Source: Tragulus kanchil (Eukaryota; Chordata; Mammalia; Artiodactyla; Tragulidae). Taken from it: a DNA stretch of 64,000 bases. Made by a program: the position numbers and the translations under genes. The notes beneath the pieces are model-generated. The model searched no databases, was not told where the DNA came from, and worked only from the letters and a program-made list of their open reading frames with translations. The stretch lies in NCBI GenBank assembly GCA_022376925.1, contig JAIOJX010000027.1, positions 18,555,471-18,619,470 on the forward strand, read 5' to 3'. Below are positions 35,600-47,436 of this stretch, in pieces. Every line of letters begins with the position of its first letter. The first letter of the stretch is position 1.

Positions 35600-35875
35600 G
35601 GGCTTCCTTGTGGTCCAGTGGGTAAGCAAGCCATCTTGCAGTACAAGGGCACCAGTTTGACGCCTGACTCAGGAAGATCCTACATGCTGTGGACTGGCTG
35701 GACCAGTGTGTCCAATTACGAGCCGGCGCTCTGAGGCACATGCTCCCAGAGCCAGTACTCTGCAATAAGAGAGGCCACTGTGATGTGAGGCCCACACAGG
35801 TGGAAGAATAAAGATCGATGAAAAATAAATAAATAAAAATCAATAAAAAGAGGCCAAAAATTTAAAAAAATAGAA
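35600..35875 (+). mobile_element. CHR-like SINE variant, copy 2
   Basis: Repeat of 34579-34855, one G shorter in a G-run. Confidence 0.78.
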
Positions 35876-36540
35876 TAGTAGACTAACTGCATGGGAATCC
35901 TTGAGTTACTGAGCTGCCTCACCAGGGACACACATCCTCTCTTGGGAAGTCCTGCCATGTGAGATAACAAGCCCTCTGTAGTTCATCCACTACACGTTGG
36001 GTCTTCAGTAACTTGTGGTCAGTAGACTCCTGTGAGATAAATCTCTGGTGAAGCAGAGCTCGTCTGTCCACGAGACGAATTTTTCTTTCACTTTTAGAGT
36101 ACTGAGAATGGCAAAGCCAACTCAGTTCTCACCCTTTGACCATGAAATGCTAACAGCAGTTGTGCCTTTGTGGAACCAGTAGAAAGTTAAGAAAATTCTC
36201 TTGAGTTCATGTTTAAGTTTGCGTATTCAGAGTTTGGGGTCTGGCCTATATAATTTGCCCATACATATGTAGAAATTGCAGAAATGGAGTTGAAAGCCAT
36301 GTCTGTAGAATTCCAATTACTGAGCTAGAACACCCCACGGGGGACAGAAAGGGACTTCAGGTTGAATTCTGCATAGTGCTTCACATGTGACTTAATCTCA
36401 TGTGAGGAGATTCAGCTCTTCTTGGGAAACATGACACTTGCTGAGACCACCTACTTTGTTTCTGCAGGTGAAGGCATGTGCTCCCCGAGTGCCTTTGCCC
36501 CAACTCTGTCTACCTCTTCCACTTTTCCACCTTGCTTTCC

Positions 36541-37066
36541 GTTGATGTTCAGTCATTAAAGTGTATCTGACTCTTTGTGATTCCATAAACTGCAGCACGC
36601 CAGGCTTCCCAGTCCCTCACTATCCCCAGAGTTTGCCTAGACTCATTGAGTAGGTGACACCATCCAACCATCTCATCCCCCGTCGCCCCCTTCTCCTTTT
36701 GTCTTTCATCTTTCCCAGCATCAAGCATCTTTTCCAGTGAGTCGGCTCTTCACATCAGGTGACCAAAGTATTGGAGCTTCAGCTTCAGCATCAGTCCTTC
36801 CAGTAAATATTCAGGGTTGATTTCCTCTAGGATGGACGGGCTGGATCTGCTTGCTGTCTGAGGGGCTCTCACGAATCTTCTCCAGTGCCACAATTCAAAA
36901 GCATCAATTCTTCAGTGCTCAGCCTTTTTTAAAAGAAATTCATCACTATTATTATTATTTTTTTGGCACTCAGCCTTCTTAATGGGATAACTCTCACATC
37001 CTTACACGACTACCAGAAATACCACAGCTTTGACTAAACGGACCTTTGTTGGCAAAGTGATTAGTA
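36541..37066 (-). mobile_element. BovB LINE 3' part, interrupted
   Basis: Reverse-strand BovB from its 3' end ('ctgactctttgtgattcc', 'ccatctcatcccccgtcgcc') through the C-terminal coding remnant. It continues with 'ctctcacatccttacacgac' and 'gctttgactaaacggacctt'. An A/T-rich segment (about 36926-36968) interrupts it, flanked by ctcagcctt on both sides. Many frame breaks. Confidence 0.85.
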
Positions 37067-37089
37067 ATAAGTTTAATACTTTACATTTC

Positions 37090-37262
37090 TGGAGATTGGT
37101 ATTCCAAGAGGTTTATGAATGTAAACTCCTCAAGAAGGAAGTGTACGAATCATCCCCTTGCACAGATGAGGAAACAGATGAAACTGAGCAGAGGAACCTG
37201 CTTCCAGCTGCTCAGCCAGAAAAAGTGAGAGTGAGGATCTGACCGACTCCACGTCTCCTGGC
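37090..37262 (-). mobile_element. MIR-like ancient SINE relic
   Basis: The plus strand carries 'cacagatgaggaaacagatg' with 'ctcctcaagaaggaag' before it and a diverged 'gctgctcagccag' after it, in the order expected for MIR read in reverse. Diverged; boundaries uncertain. Confidence 0.55.
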
Positions 37263-38094
37263 TCTGTGGTCTTTGTTCTCTGCCCCTCCGTTTAAATGAA
37301 ATACTGCCTGCAGAGTGTTTGGCACAGACGTGTGCAATAAATGTCACTTATTATTTTTATTTTGCATTTTCCCATCACTTCATTTTGACTTCAGTGCAGG
37401 AGAGGTGATTATCCAAAGATGTGAGTTATCCAAGCTTTGTGATCATCAGAAGCAGAGGAAATAATGGCTTTTTCCGAGTGGGACTGGGTTAGAGTCCCAG
37501 CCCTTCAGCTGATCCAGATAGAGAAACAAACGTCCCGAGGCCTTCCCAGTGCCACATCTGTTTTTATTTTTCAATTTATCAGCCTGCAGTTTCATGACAG
37601 GATTTTGCAATATTCAACTCCCCTGGTGACTCGCAGTCTATCAAGGGGAGAGAGACGAAAGCAGTGCTTTTAGCCAACTTCAGCTTTTCCTTCCTTACAG
37701 CTGAAGATAAGCTCTGGCTGGACACTCTGAAGGTGGCTGAAAAGGCCAATTCATGCATCTCTCTGCTCTCAGCTGGAGAGGGAAGCTGGCTTTCCCAGTG
37801 CCCAGTGCTGTTGACGGTCCTTGTCCTGCAGGGTCTGGATGGTGGGTGTGAAGATAAGACCAGCTCGCAGCTGGGCGTCATCCGGGGAGAGCAGCCTTCT
37901 CCCGCGGGGAGCAGGTGTGGGCATCCTCAGGAGGTGATATCTAGGTCAAAACCAGCCACTCTTCCATAAACGACAAGTAGGGAACGGCTTCTGTGCTGTG
38001 ATTCTTTATAAACCATATTCTATTCCTCTAAATCATAGCAGATGTCAAAGTAGTGCATCTAACAGTCAGCAAGCTCTCATTAGGGAGAAACACT

Positions 38095-38222
38095 TTCAGG
38101 GAAGGGTGGGGTTGGGGAGGGATAGGCTGGGAGTTTGAGATTGACATATACTCACTGTTATATTTAACGCTGATAACCAACAAGTCCCTACTGTAAAAAT
38201 ATTTTTTAATTTAAAAAGAATA
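38095..38222 (+). mobile_element. L1 3' UTR fragment, copy 1
   Basis: 'ggttggggagggataggctg', 'gagattgacatatactcact' and 'gataaccaacaagtccctac' match the order of an artiodactyl L1 3' UTR. Short and diverged. Confidence 0.65.
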
Positions 38223-38246
38223 AGCTTAACATGCATTTTTGTCCTT

Positions 38247-38453
38247 GTAGTTTAGTTCAGTCATGTTTGACTCTTTGTGACTCCGTGGACTGTAGCTCAC
38301 CAGGCTTCTTTGTCCATGGGATTCTCCAGGCAAGAACACTGGAGTGGGTTGCCATTTCCTACTCCAGGGGATCTTCCCAACCCAGGGATTGAACCTACAT
38401 CTCCTGTATAGGCAGGCAAAACCTGCCAGTACACTGAGCCACCTGGGAAACCT
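38247..38453 (-). mobile_element. Bov-tA SINE, copy 1
   Basis: Reverse-strand element: 'ctgtagctcaccaggcttct', 'gggattctccaggcaagaac', 'aacccagggattgaacctac' and the head end 'ccacctgggaaacc'. Confidence 0.92.
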
Positions 38454-39182
38454 GAATTTTTTGTCCTAGCAAGGGACAATTTCAATTACACTTGTAATCA
38501 ATATCTGTGGAACAAAGACACAGCAGGAGACTATCTCGATAGTGCTTATGGCTATCAGCACATAAGTATAGATTCATCCAGAGTTTGTCTCCGTGAAAAA
38601 AAAAATTTTAAATAATTTTCTATTTAGACAAACTCCAGGCCCCATCTGTTTCTGTTTTTCAATTTATCAGCCTGCAGTTTCATGACAGGATTTTGCAATA
38701 TTCAACTCCCCTGGTGACTCGCAGTCTATCAAGGGGAGAGAGACGAAAGCAGTGCTTTTAGCCAACTTCAGCTTTTCCTTCCTTACAGCTGAAGATAAGC
38801 TCTGGCTGGACACTCTGAAGGTGGCTGAAAAGGCCAATTCATGCATCTCTCTGCTCTCAGCTGGAGAGGGAAGCTGGCTTTCCCAGTGCCCAGTGCTGTT
38901 GACGGTCCTTGTCCTGCAGGGTCTGGATGGTGGGTGTGAAGATAAGACCAGCTCGCAGCTGGGCGTCATCCGGGGAGAGCAGCCTTCTCCCGCGGGGAGC
39001 AGGTGTGGGCATCCTCAGGAGGTGATATCTAGGTCAAAACCAGCCACTCTTCCATAAACGACAAGTAGGGAACGGCTTCTGTGCTGTGATTCTTTATAAA
39101 CCATATTCTATTCCTCTAAATCATAGCAGATGTCAAAGTAGTGCATCTAACAGTCAGCAAGCTCTCATTAGGGAGAAACACT

Positions 39183-39308
39183 TTCAGGGAAGGGTGGGGT
39201 TGGGGAGGGATAGGCTGGGAGTTTGAGATTGACATATACTCACTGTTATATTTAACGCTGATAACCAACAAGTCCCTACTGTAAAAATATTTTTTAATTT
39301 AAAAGAAT
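39183..39308 (+). mobile_element. L1 3' UTR fragment, copy 2
   Basis: Repeat of 38095-38222 in direct duplication 12. Confidence 0.65.
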
Positions 39309-39332
39309 AAGCTTAACATGCATTTTTGTCCT

Positions 39333-39539
39333 TGTAGTTTAGTTCAGTCATGTTTGACTCTTTGTGACTCCGTGGACTGTAGCTCACCAGGCTTCTTTGT
39401 CCATGGGATTCTCCAGGCAAGAACACTGGAGTGGGTTGCCATTTCCTACTCCAGGGGATCTTCCCAACCCAGGGATTGAACCTACATCTCCTGTATAGGC
39501 AGGCAAAACCTGCCAGTACACTGAGCCACCTGGGAAACC
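39333..39539 (-). mobile_element. Bov-tA SINE, copy 2
   Basis: Repeat of 38247-38453 in direct duplication 12. Confidence 0.92.
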
Positions 39540-39770
39540 TGAATTTTTTGTCCTAGCAAGGGACAATTTCAATTACACTTGTAATCAATATCTGTGGAAC
39601 AAAGACACAGCAGGAGACTATCTCGATAGTGCTTATGGCTATCAGCACATAAGTATGGATTCATCCAGAGTTTGTCTCCGTGACTTTAAATAATTTTTTC
39701 TATTTACCAAGGTAAATAAATATAGATCTTAATAATAAGCCTGTCTATATTTCTATTTAGACATCCATAA

Positions 39771-39984
39771 GGGCTTCCCTGGTGGTTCAGATGATAAAGA
39801 ATCTACCTACAAGGCAAGAGACTCAGGTTTGATCCCTGGGTCAGGGAGATCCCCTGGTGAAGGGCATGGCAACCCACTCCAGTGTTCTTGCCTGGAGAAT
39901 CCCATGGACAGAGAAGCCCAGAGGGCTACAGTCCATGGGGTCGCAGAGAGTCAGACATGCCTGAGCGACACACACACACACACA
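39771..39984 (+). mobile_element. Bov-tA SINE with CA tail
   Basis: Full length: 'ggcttccctggtggttcag', 'tttgatccctgggtcaggga', 'gtgttcttgcctggagaatc' and 'ctacagtccatggggtcgca'. It ends in a short (CA)n at about 39968-39984, a common 3' tail form of Bov-tA. Confidence 0.94.
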
Positions 39985-40001
39985 GCTCTTTATATCCATC
40001 T

Positions 40002-40056
40002 TCATACATATATGTGTATGTATATACATGGGTGTGGACATATGTGTATGTATACT
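40002..40056. repeat. Degenerate TATG/TATA-rich simple repeat
   Basis: Alternating 'catatatgtgtatgtatata' type sequence just after the Bov-tA CA tail, suggesting growth of the tail microsatellite. Confidence 0.75.
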
Positions 40057-42213
40057 AAAAAAAAATCTTCAGGCAGTTTGGGGAGGAAACACTCATCCTC
40101 CGTTAGGCTTTCATGAATGGCTGCCAGCAACAGGTCTTTCTTGAACTGGGAAAGAGCAAGTCCAGAGGCCCCCCTCCTCCTGCAGGAGACCACAGCCCTG
40201 TCTCTCCTCTAAGAGGAGCCACCAGAGTGAAGTAAGAAGCGAAGCTAGCCTTGTCCTCCGGAGCTGCCGCTGGAGTTCAAAAGTACGACTGTCTCACTGC
40301 CCGCCCCTCCCGCTCCTGATTCTCAAGGAGCTCCCCGTCCCAGGAGGGCTATGCAGAGATCTTAAAAGAATGGAAAACGGTTAAGTACAGCAGACCAACC
40401 CATGCAGGGAGTGCCAGTTTGAAAAGAGATTGCTGAAAACACTGTCAAGTTGGAAGCCGGGCTTCAACGCATCGTGGGTTGTGATAAAGAGGCAATGACC
40501 CAGTTGACTCTACCCAGGTTTACCTAAAAAATCCGGATATTTGAAGCGCACGAGGTTGACTTGAATATGAAATGGTCCAAACGTGTGCTTGGCTCTCTTC
40601 ACTTAGCAGGTAAATAGGAAGATGAGTTTGCATGGTGGGGGAATGATCAATGGAGAAACGTTATTGTGGACTTTATTATGAGCCAGCCTGCTGGACAAAA
40701 TCTCTATTGGTTTCTCCTTACTTGAGTAGGGACCTCTGCCTATGGAAGGCACAGGCCTCAACCAGCATGTGCCTCGTCATGGACGGTGACCTGGGAAGGG
40801 CCTTCACCTGGGACATGAGTTCCCGGAGGGACTTAGTTTCTTCACATTTCCAGTACAGACAGATAGATGCCTAGAGTTTCTCTTCTCTGCAGTTTATAGA
40901 CAACAGACATCTGTTGTGTTTATTTTTTAAGGACCGTGGTAGAAAAACCTAACTGATACAAACTTGCAGCCAGCTTTCTGGGACCCAGAAGGGAAGAAAG
41001 CTGGGAATCTAAGTATCCACCATGTAAATCGAGGTCAACACCTGTTTTCCACTTGAGCCCTCACAGTTAACTGATGTCTCCCAGACCCCAAGTTCACTGA
41101 CTCCAGAGAACACCCCTCCAAAACTTACCTGCAGGGACAACCCTCTGGCTTTGCAAAGCCAGGAGGATCTGCTTGTCTAACTATTTCTTCTTTATCCAAC
41201 CACTGACCAGTTCCTCTGTGATACCTTCCTCGATTGTCACTTTAAGAACGCTTTTTGCTACCAGTGTCCAAGTTTAGCGGTGGATTCTTTTCTTTTTTTT
41301 TTTTTTTTGGTAATAAACATGAGGTTGCTTCACAGATTTTCTCAATATCGAATTAGAATTCAGCTTTTTGGATCTTTCTAAGCCAGTTTTCACTACCCTA
41401 TCTTATTTTTATACCCTGACACTGTAACACTGTTCCTGGACACATTCTGTTTATTTCTGTGAGATCTGGAGTTTTTCCTCCTCTGCTCTCCTAAATTATG
41501 TTATAGGGGTTTCCATAAAGAAATCTAGTATGTATGTATTCTCCCTTTCATCTGTAAGCAGATTTAGGCTCCGCTTGTAACGGTTTTCATGCAGAGGACA
41601 CTCACAGGGACAGAAACCTCTGAACTCTGAAGCAGGGGGCAGACACAGACCACAGCAGAGCCCAAGCTATGTTTCTCCTGCAGGTATTGGTTCAGGCAGC
41701 CTTCAGTGAAGTAAGAAAACTATAAGCAAAATGCACACTGCCACAACACTAATGCAAACCACGTTTTCATTATACTAAAATGACAATGGTAATTATACAT
41801 TCCTTTGCTATGTTGATTTTTATCCCAAATTGTAAATGATAGCTAAAACGAAGTCAAATTAAATTCTGGCATTTGTTCAGAGGTGGTGCTCCTCTAGTGA
41901 AACACAGGCCTCCTGTTTCTGCACTAACCGCCCCTCCATAATCATGGGAAAGACATTTAACGCAAATGATTAAGTGTTCGTATTTCATATCTCCAGGGAC
42001 AACCCAGATTTGCAAATTTATCATTTGTTGATAGAAAATATGAGCTTGTTTCAATGCGTCAGTATAAAGAAATCATCTTTCTGCTGTGGTTAATAGACTT
42101 ATGGCTAAGTTTCCTATCTTTCTAAGTATGTAAAAATGCTTCTTGTGTATATACAGATCTTCCTTGTACAGTCAGGTAGGAAATGAAACGTTGGTCTGTC
42201 AGCTACATCAACT
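40057..42213. other. Unique stretch, no gene recognised
   Basis: 2.1 kb of single-copy DNA. Some GC-richer sequence lies at 40080-40340 and 40740-40850, and a T-run at 41288-41308. The ORFs are short and show no domain I know. Confidence 0.5.
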
Positions 42214-42881
42214 CAGGCAGTTCACTAAATGGAATCAACAAGAATCACAAGAATTTAAAATCTCAGTAATCCTAACCCTGCAATAATGCTCTGATGGTAG
42301 AATGATCAGGTTTTGCTTTTCTTTAAATAATTGTTGTCGCTGTGGCTATCTAGCAAACAAACCTACAGGTCCCCCTGGAGGAGTTTTTTGTACCCAGTTC
42401 TGGATAAGAAATGCCGGATTAAATTTTCTCTGACAGAGCTAAGTTGATTGATAGTAGATTTGCAAGTTTTTGAAATAAGAGAATAGAGGGAGGAAGGGAG
42501 TAATTTACAGACATGATTTCTAATTTGTAAAGCCCATTTATAATATTCTTAGGGGTAATTTGCTGATGACAGTAAAGCTTAAGGAGATAGATCAAGCTAA
42601 TTCATTAGCTTCTCTATCTTCTTGGAAGGGATTAGAGACGGGGGAGAGGTTGGTCTGTAGAATTTCAATTACCAGGGGATTTTTGCAGACTCTGTCTGAG
42701 GACAGAACTAAAAAACTGAATTGATACATCATTTGCCTGAATCATATATTTCCGTCTTAGTAGGGTAATCAAAGTCACCATCCCAAGAACAATTTTTTTT
42801 TTCAAAGTAAAAATAATAATAACCACTGACTTGCATTAATCACATGCTACTTTATTTTATAGATGCTTTAGAAGTTTTATC

Positions 42882-43022
42882 TCTTCTTTAACTACAACCT
42901 AAGAGAACAACTTTACTATTTCCATGCCCATTATGAGAAAATTGAAGAACTGAGAGGTTAAGAAGCTCAGTCACATGTTAGAAGGCAAAACAATGATTCA
43001 GATCTAATCAGTCTGACCTCAG
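42882..43022 (-). mobile_element. MIR-like relic, copy 1
   Basis: Plus-strand order 'gcccattatgagaaaattga', 'agaactgagaggttaagaag', 'tcagtcacatgttagaaggc' and 'agtctgacctc' matches MIR read in reverse. Confidence 0.65.
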
Positions 43023-44039
43023 GACCAAATTTCATTTTCGTTTATAAGCATACTGACAATTAAAGGTTTTGTTTCCTCTATTATTCTGTCAAGAAATAGA
43101 AAATGTTTTCTTCTTTATAAAGACAAAAGAGTTACTTTGTACCACAAAACATGTTAGTGAAGATGGAGTCAAGCAGTATAGGAAATAGGGTGGTAGAATA
43201 TAAATTTAGAATAGTTTAAGAAGCATGGGCTGTTATTACCACAACAACGATACTCATCATTTTTTGTCAGTTTCATCCACAGCAACTTACTGAACCCTTT
43301 ATTTCATTAAGTGGGTGAAGAGCAAGGATGTGGCAGGGGATCCTAACCCTGCAATAATGCTTCTGATACTCCAGGCAGTTCACTAAATGGAATCAACAAG
43401 AATCACAAGAATTTAAAATCTCAGTAATCCTAACCCTGCAATAATGCTCTGATGGTAGAATGATCAGGTTTTGCTTTTCTTTAAATAATTGTTGTCGCTG
43501 TGGCTATCTAGCAAACAAACCTACAGGTCCCCCTGGAGGAGTTTTTTGTACCCAGTTCTGGATAAGAAATGCCGGATTAAATTTTCTCTGACAGAGCTAA
43601 GTTGATTGATAGTAGATTTGCAAGTTTTTGAAATAAGAGAATAGAGGGAGGAAGGGAGTAATTTACAGACATGATTTCTAATTTGTAAAGCCCATTTATA
43701 ATATTCTTAGGGGTAATTTGCTGATGACAGTAAAGCTTAAGGAGATAGATCAAGCTAATTCATTAGCTTCTCTATCTTCTTGGAAGGGATTAGAGACGGG
43801 GGAGAGGTTGGTCTGTAGAATTTCAATTACCAGGGGATTTTTGCAGACTCTGTCTGAGGACAGAACTAAAAAACTGAATTGATACATCATTTGCCTGAAT
43901 CATATATTTCCGTCTTAGTAGGGTAATCAAAGTCACCATCCCAAGAACAATTTTTTTTTTCAAAGTAAAAATAATAATAACCACTGACTTGCATTAATCA
44001 CATGCTACTTTATTTTATAGATGCTTTAGAAGTTTTATC

Positions 44040-44181
44040 TCTTCTTTAACTACAACCTAAGAGAACAACTTTACTATTTCCATGCCCATTATGAGAAAAT
44101 TGAAGAACTGAGAGGTTAAGAAGCTCAGTCACATGTTAGAAGGCAAAACAATGATTCAGATCTAATCAGTCTGACCTCAGG
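44040..44181 (-). mobile_element. MIR-like relic, copy 2
   Basis: Repeat of 42882-43022. The last ~55 bases appear a third time at 45217-45271. Confidence 0.65.
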
Positions 44182-46305
44182 ACCAAATTTCATTTTCGTT
44201 TATAAGCATACTGACAATTAAAGGTTTTGTTTCCTCTATTATTCTGTCAAGAAATAGAAAATGTTTTCTTCTTTATAAAGACAAAAGAGTTACTTTGTAC
44301 CACAAAACATGTTAGTGAAGATGGAGTCAAGCAGTATAGGAAATAGGGTGGTAGAATATAAATTTAGAATAGTTTAAGAAGCATGGGCTGTTATTACCAC
44401 AACAACGATACTCATCATTTTTTGTCAGTTTCATCCACAGCAACTTACTGAACCCCTTTATTTCATTAAGTGGGTGAAGAGCAAGGATGTGGCAGGGGAG
44501 CTTCCTCCTTCCAAGGCAGGGGAGAAGGGGCACAGATGCAGCTGGCCTTGTGGGTTACTGGCACAGGGAACCGAAGTTCACGAGCCGGGGGCAAGATACC
44601 TTGTGAGAGAGGTGGGAGAGCTGGGTTGTTGAAGACAGGAAGGTCTTAGAGGACCGGGGGCACAGGAAGTGGGGCTGAGCGCAGGCACAAGGCAGCCTGG
44701 TGACCTGGGAGGACTGGCCACTGGCCATGGTGCTTCTCAGCCCCATGCACTGTAGGGCCTGCAAGAATGAGGAGCCCGAGAGAGGCACCATTGCCAGGAA
44801 TTCTGCGTAAGTAAAATAAGAGCCTCTTTCTCCAGAAGCTTGAAGATCCAGGGCCATGGTGGCCGATGGACTGGGGGTTCCCAGGTGTGCGGTGCCATGA
44901 TAGGATGTGAGGTGGCGAGTGGGGGGCATACAAGGGAACTTGATATTACAAGAAGAGACCAAACGTATCAAAATAGCACAGACAATAAAAGAGGTGGGAG
45001 GTCAACACAGGCAGAGGGCACGGGGCTCATGGCTTGTGATACTAACCTTACCAGCCACCTGGCTGAGCCCCAGATATTCCAGCGATCTCGCCACATGCAC
45101 CTGGCATGAACAAGCCTTTAAACCAAAGGATGTGAAGAATTCCAAAGGGAGGAGGCCTAACTGCTTTCTGTGGCAGAACCTCAGGTTCTAAGGCTGGGGG
45201 AGAAGGTGGGCCCGGAGTCACATGTTAGAAGGCAAAACAATGATTCAGATCTAATCAGTCTGACCTCAGGACCAAATTTCATTTTCGTTTATAAGCATAC
45301 TGACAATTAAAGGTTTTGTTTCCTCTATTATTCTGTCAAGAAATAGAAAATGTTTTCTTCTTTATAAAGACAAAAGAGTTACTTTGTACCACAAAACATG
45401 TTAGTGAAGATGGAGTCAAGCAGTATAGGAAATAGGGTGGTAGAATATAAATTTAGAATAGTTTAAGAAGCATGGGCTGTTATTACCACAACAACGATAC
45501 TCATCATTTTTTGTCAGTTTCATCCACAGCAACTTACTGAACCCCTTTATTTCATTAAGTGGGTGAAGAGCAAGGATGTGGCAGGGGAGCTTCCTCCTTC
45601 CAAGGCAGGGGAGAAGGGGCACAGATGCAGCTGGCCTTGTGGGTTACTGGCACAGGGAACCGAAGTTCACGAGCCGGGGGCAAGATACCTTGTGAGAGAG
45701 GTGGAGAGAGCTGGCTTGTTGAAGACAGGAAGGTCTTAGAGGACCGGGGGCACAGGAAGTGGGGCTGAGCGCAGGCACAAGGCAGCCTGGTGACCTGGGA
45801 GGACTGGCCACTGGCCATGGTGCTTCTCAGCCCCATGCACTGTAGGGCCTGCAAGAATGAGGAGCCCGAGAGAGGCACCATTGCCAGGAATTCTGCGTAA
45901 GTAAAATAAGAGCCTCTTTCTCCAGAAGCTTGAAGATCCAGGGCCATGGTGGCCGATGGACTGGGGGTTCCCAGGTGTGCGGTGCCATGATAGGATGTGA
46001 GGTGGCGAGTGGGGGGCATACAAGGGAACTTGATATTACAAGAAGAGACCAAACGTATCAAAATAGCACAGACAATAAAAGAGGTGGGAGGTCAACACAG
46101 GCAGAGGGCACGGGGCTCATGGCTTGTGATACTAACCTTACCAGCCACCTGGCTGAGCCCCAGATATTCCAGCGATCTCGCCACATGCACCTGGCATGAA
46201 CAAGCCTTTAAACCAAAGGATGTGAAGAATTCCAAAGGGAGGAGGCCTAACTGCTTTCTGTGGCAGAACCTCAGGTTCTAAGGCTGAGAGAGTGGGCCCG
46301 GAGAA
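44127..46305. repeat. Direct duplication 14 (copies 44127-45216 and 45217-46305)
   Basis: Offset 1089-1090, no spacer. Differences are in copy 1 at 44620-44630 (ggtgggagagctggg against ggtggagagagctggc) and at its right end (aaggctgggggagaaggtggg against aaggctgagagagtggg). Copy 1 is again the G-richer version. The left 373 bases are also in duplication 13, so they occur three times (42969-43340, 44127-44499, 45217-45589). Confidence 0.93.
44500..45216. other. GC-richer unique block (duplicated at 45590-46305)
   Basis: The reverse strand has a 138-codon ORF here and a 168-codon version in the second copy; forward ORFs of 89 and 94 codons overlap them. I recognise no protein family, and the reverse ORF changes its C-terminal sequence between copies through an indel. 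I do not call a gene. Confidence 0.45.
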
Positions 46306-46764
46306 GTCACATGTGGCTTTCTCCTAGTCCATGCTCTAGCGAAGGGGTGACTTGCTTGGTGGACTCCTGCACGCCGTCTGGTGTGTGCAGCCCCGTGGCG
46401 GGCAGTGATATACATGCAGGGTGGCCCGTGTCCTTTCACTGTTCTACTGCCTCCTTTTCGTTATGAACCAGTTGTATAAGGCTCCCTAGGTCAAAGCAGA
46501 AACTGACAGGTCCAGACAAATTGATCAGGGACAAGTCATCTTTCTGAAAAGGAAAACAGCTAGCAGGAAGGGGAAAAATTCAAAATTAGTGAGAAAAAAA
46601 CCCCCAGAGAGTCAAAGCCTGCGTTCTTTCCTTACCATCAGGGTTTTCAAAGATGAGGCAGAATATATCAAGCTCAGAACCTCTGACGATGACAAAAAAT
46701 TGTCTCCTCTAGCTTAAGTTTCTATCAATTAAATATCTATCTATATACATACATATTATTAAAT
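46306..46764. other. Unique DNA
   Basis: No gene or repeat recognised, apart from a short TATC/TACA-like simple stretch at about 46733-46757. Confidence 0.5.
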
Positions 46765-46990
46765 GGGGCTTCCCAGGTGTTGATAGTGGTAAAGAACCCA
46801 GCTGCCAATGCAGGGGACATAAAATGTGGGTTCGATCCCTGAGTCCTGAAGATCCCCTGGAGGAGGGCATGGCAACCCCCTCCAGTATTCTTGCCTGGAG
46901 AATCCCATGGACAGGGGAGCCTGGCAGGCTACAGTCCAGAGGGTCACAAAGAGTCAGACGTGACAGAAGCAACTTAGTGCTCATGCACAT
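46765..46990 (+). mobile_element. Bov-tA SINE, full length
   Basis: 'ggggcttcccaggtgttgat', 'gttcgatccctgagtcctga', 'ctccagtattcttgcctgga' and 'gagtcagacgtgacagaagc', ending near 'cttagtgctcatgcac'. Confidence 0.94.
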
Positions 46991-47221
46991 GTAAATAGTC
47001 TCTTCAGAAGTCTTCCTAGAATGTTCAAAGGCAAACCAAAGCAGGCACAAGGTGGAGAGTAATTTACAGCTGTTACCAGAAGGGAACACTGTGGGATCTG
47101 CTTCACATTACATTATGTGCCTCACATCACAACTCTAGTCTAAGTCTAAGCTGACGGCGTAGGTCGAGAGCCCACACACTTCAGGGACAGGAGATCCATC
47201 CTCTTACATGCTTACCTGACA

Positions 47222-47290
47222 TATGATGTGTGTTTGTGCATATATGTGGGTGTGTATACACACACATGCATGCACAAGCACACACATATA
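47222..47290. repeat. Degenerate TG/CA simple repeat
   Basis: Alternating purine-pyrimidine sequence with TGTGTG then CACACA runs, interrupted. Confidence 0.7.
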
Positions 47291-47436
47291 TTCCTCCAAG
47301 CAGAGTTTCTAGGAACACTTCGGTGAAGCACCATGTATAATGCATTATGTCACTGATCATGAAAGTCTGACTTGGGCTGAAAGCAGAGGGAATGGAAATG
47401 AAGGGATTCACTTGAGGGACAATATTTATAAAGAAG

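Larger units (their letters stand above)
34092..36135. repeat. Direct duplication 11 (copies 34092-35112 and 35113-36135)
   Basis: Offset 1021, no spacer, the shortest unit in the set. Differences: one G in a G-run (34628 region), one inserted G (cgagacgaattt in copy 2) and one T at the right edge. Two adjacent SINEs are carried along. Confidence 0.94.
37555..39706. repeat. Direct duplication 12 (copies 37555-38626 and 38643-39706)
   Basis: Offset 1088 at the left, 1081 at the right. Differences occur at copy 2's first bases (tttctgttttt against tttttattttt) and at copy 1's last 40 bases (a run of A in place of ctttaaat; shorter T-run). One substitution lies near 39657 and one indel near 38215. 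Carries a Bov-tA and an L1 3' UTR fragment. Confidence 0.93.
42214..44499. repeat. Direct duplication 13 (copies 42214-43340 and 43372-44499)
   Basis: Offset 1158. Copies look identical except for one extra C near the right end of copy 2 (aacccctttatt). The spacer 43341-43371 is not new sequence: it is a slightly altered piece of 42269-42296 (tcctaaccctgcaataatgc plus an extra T). Confidence 0.93.

Noticed and set aside
37664..37969. 101-codon ORF, duplicated at 38752-39057
   Set aside because: An ORF of equal size lies on the opposite strand, and no splice or promoter context is supported. Conservation between copies is due to the duplication.
44500..46305. Processed pseudogene in the GC-richer block
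   Set aside because: I could not match the translated frames to any protein I know, and there is no poly-A tail or target site duplication.
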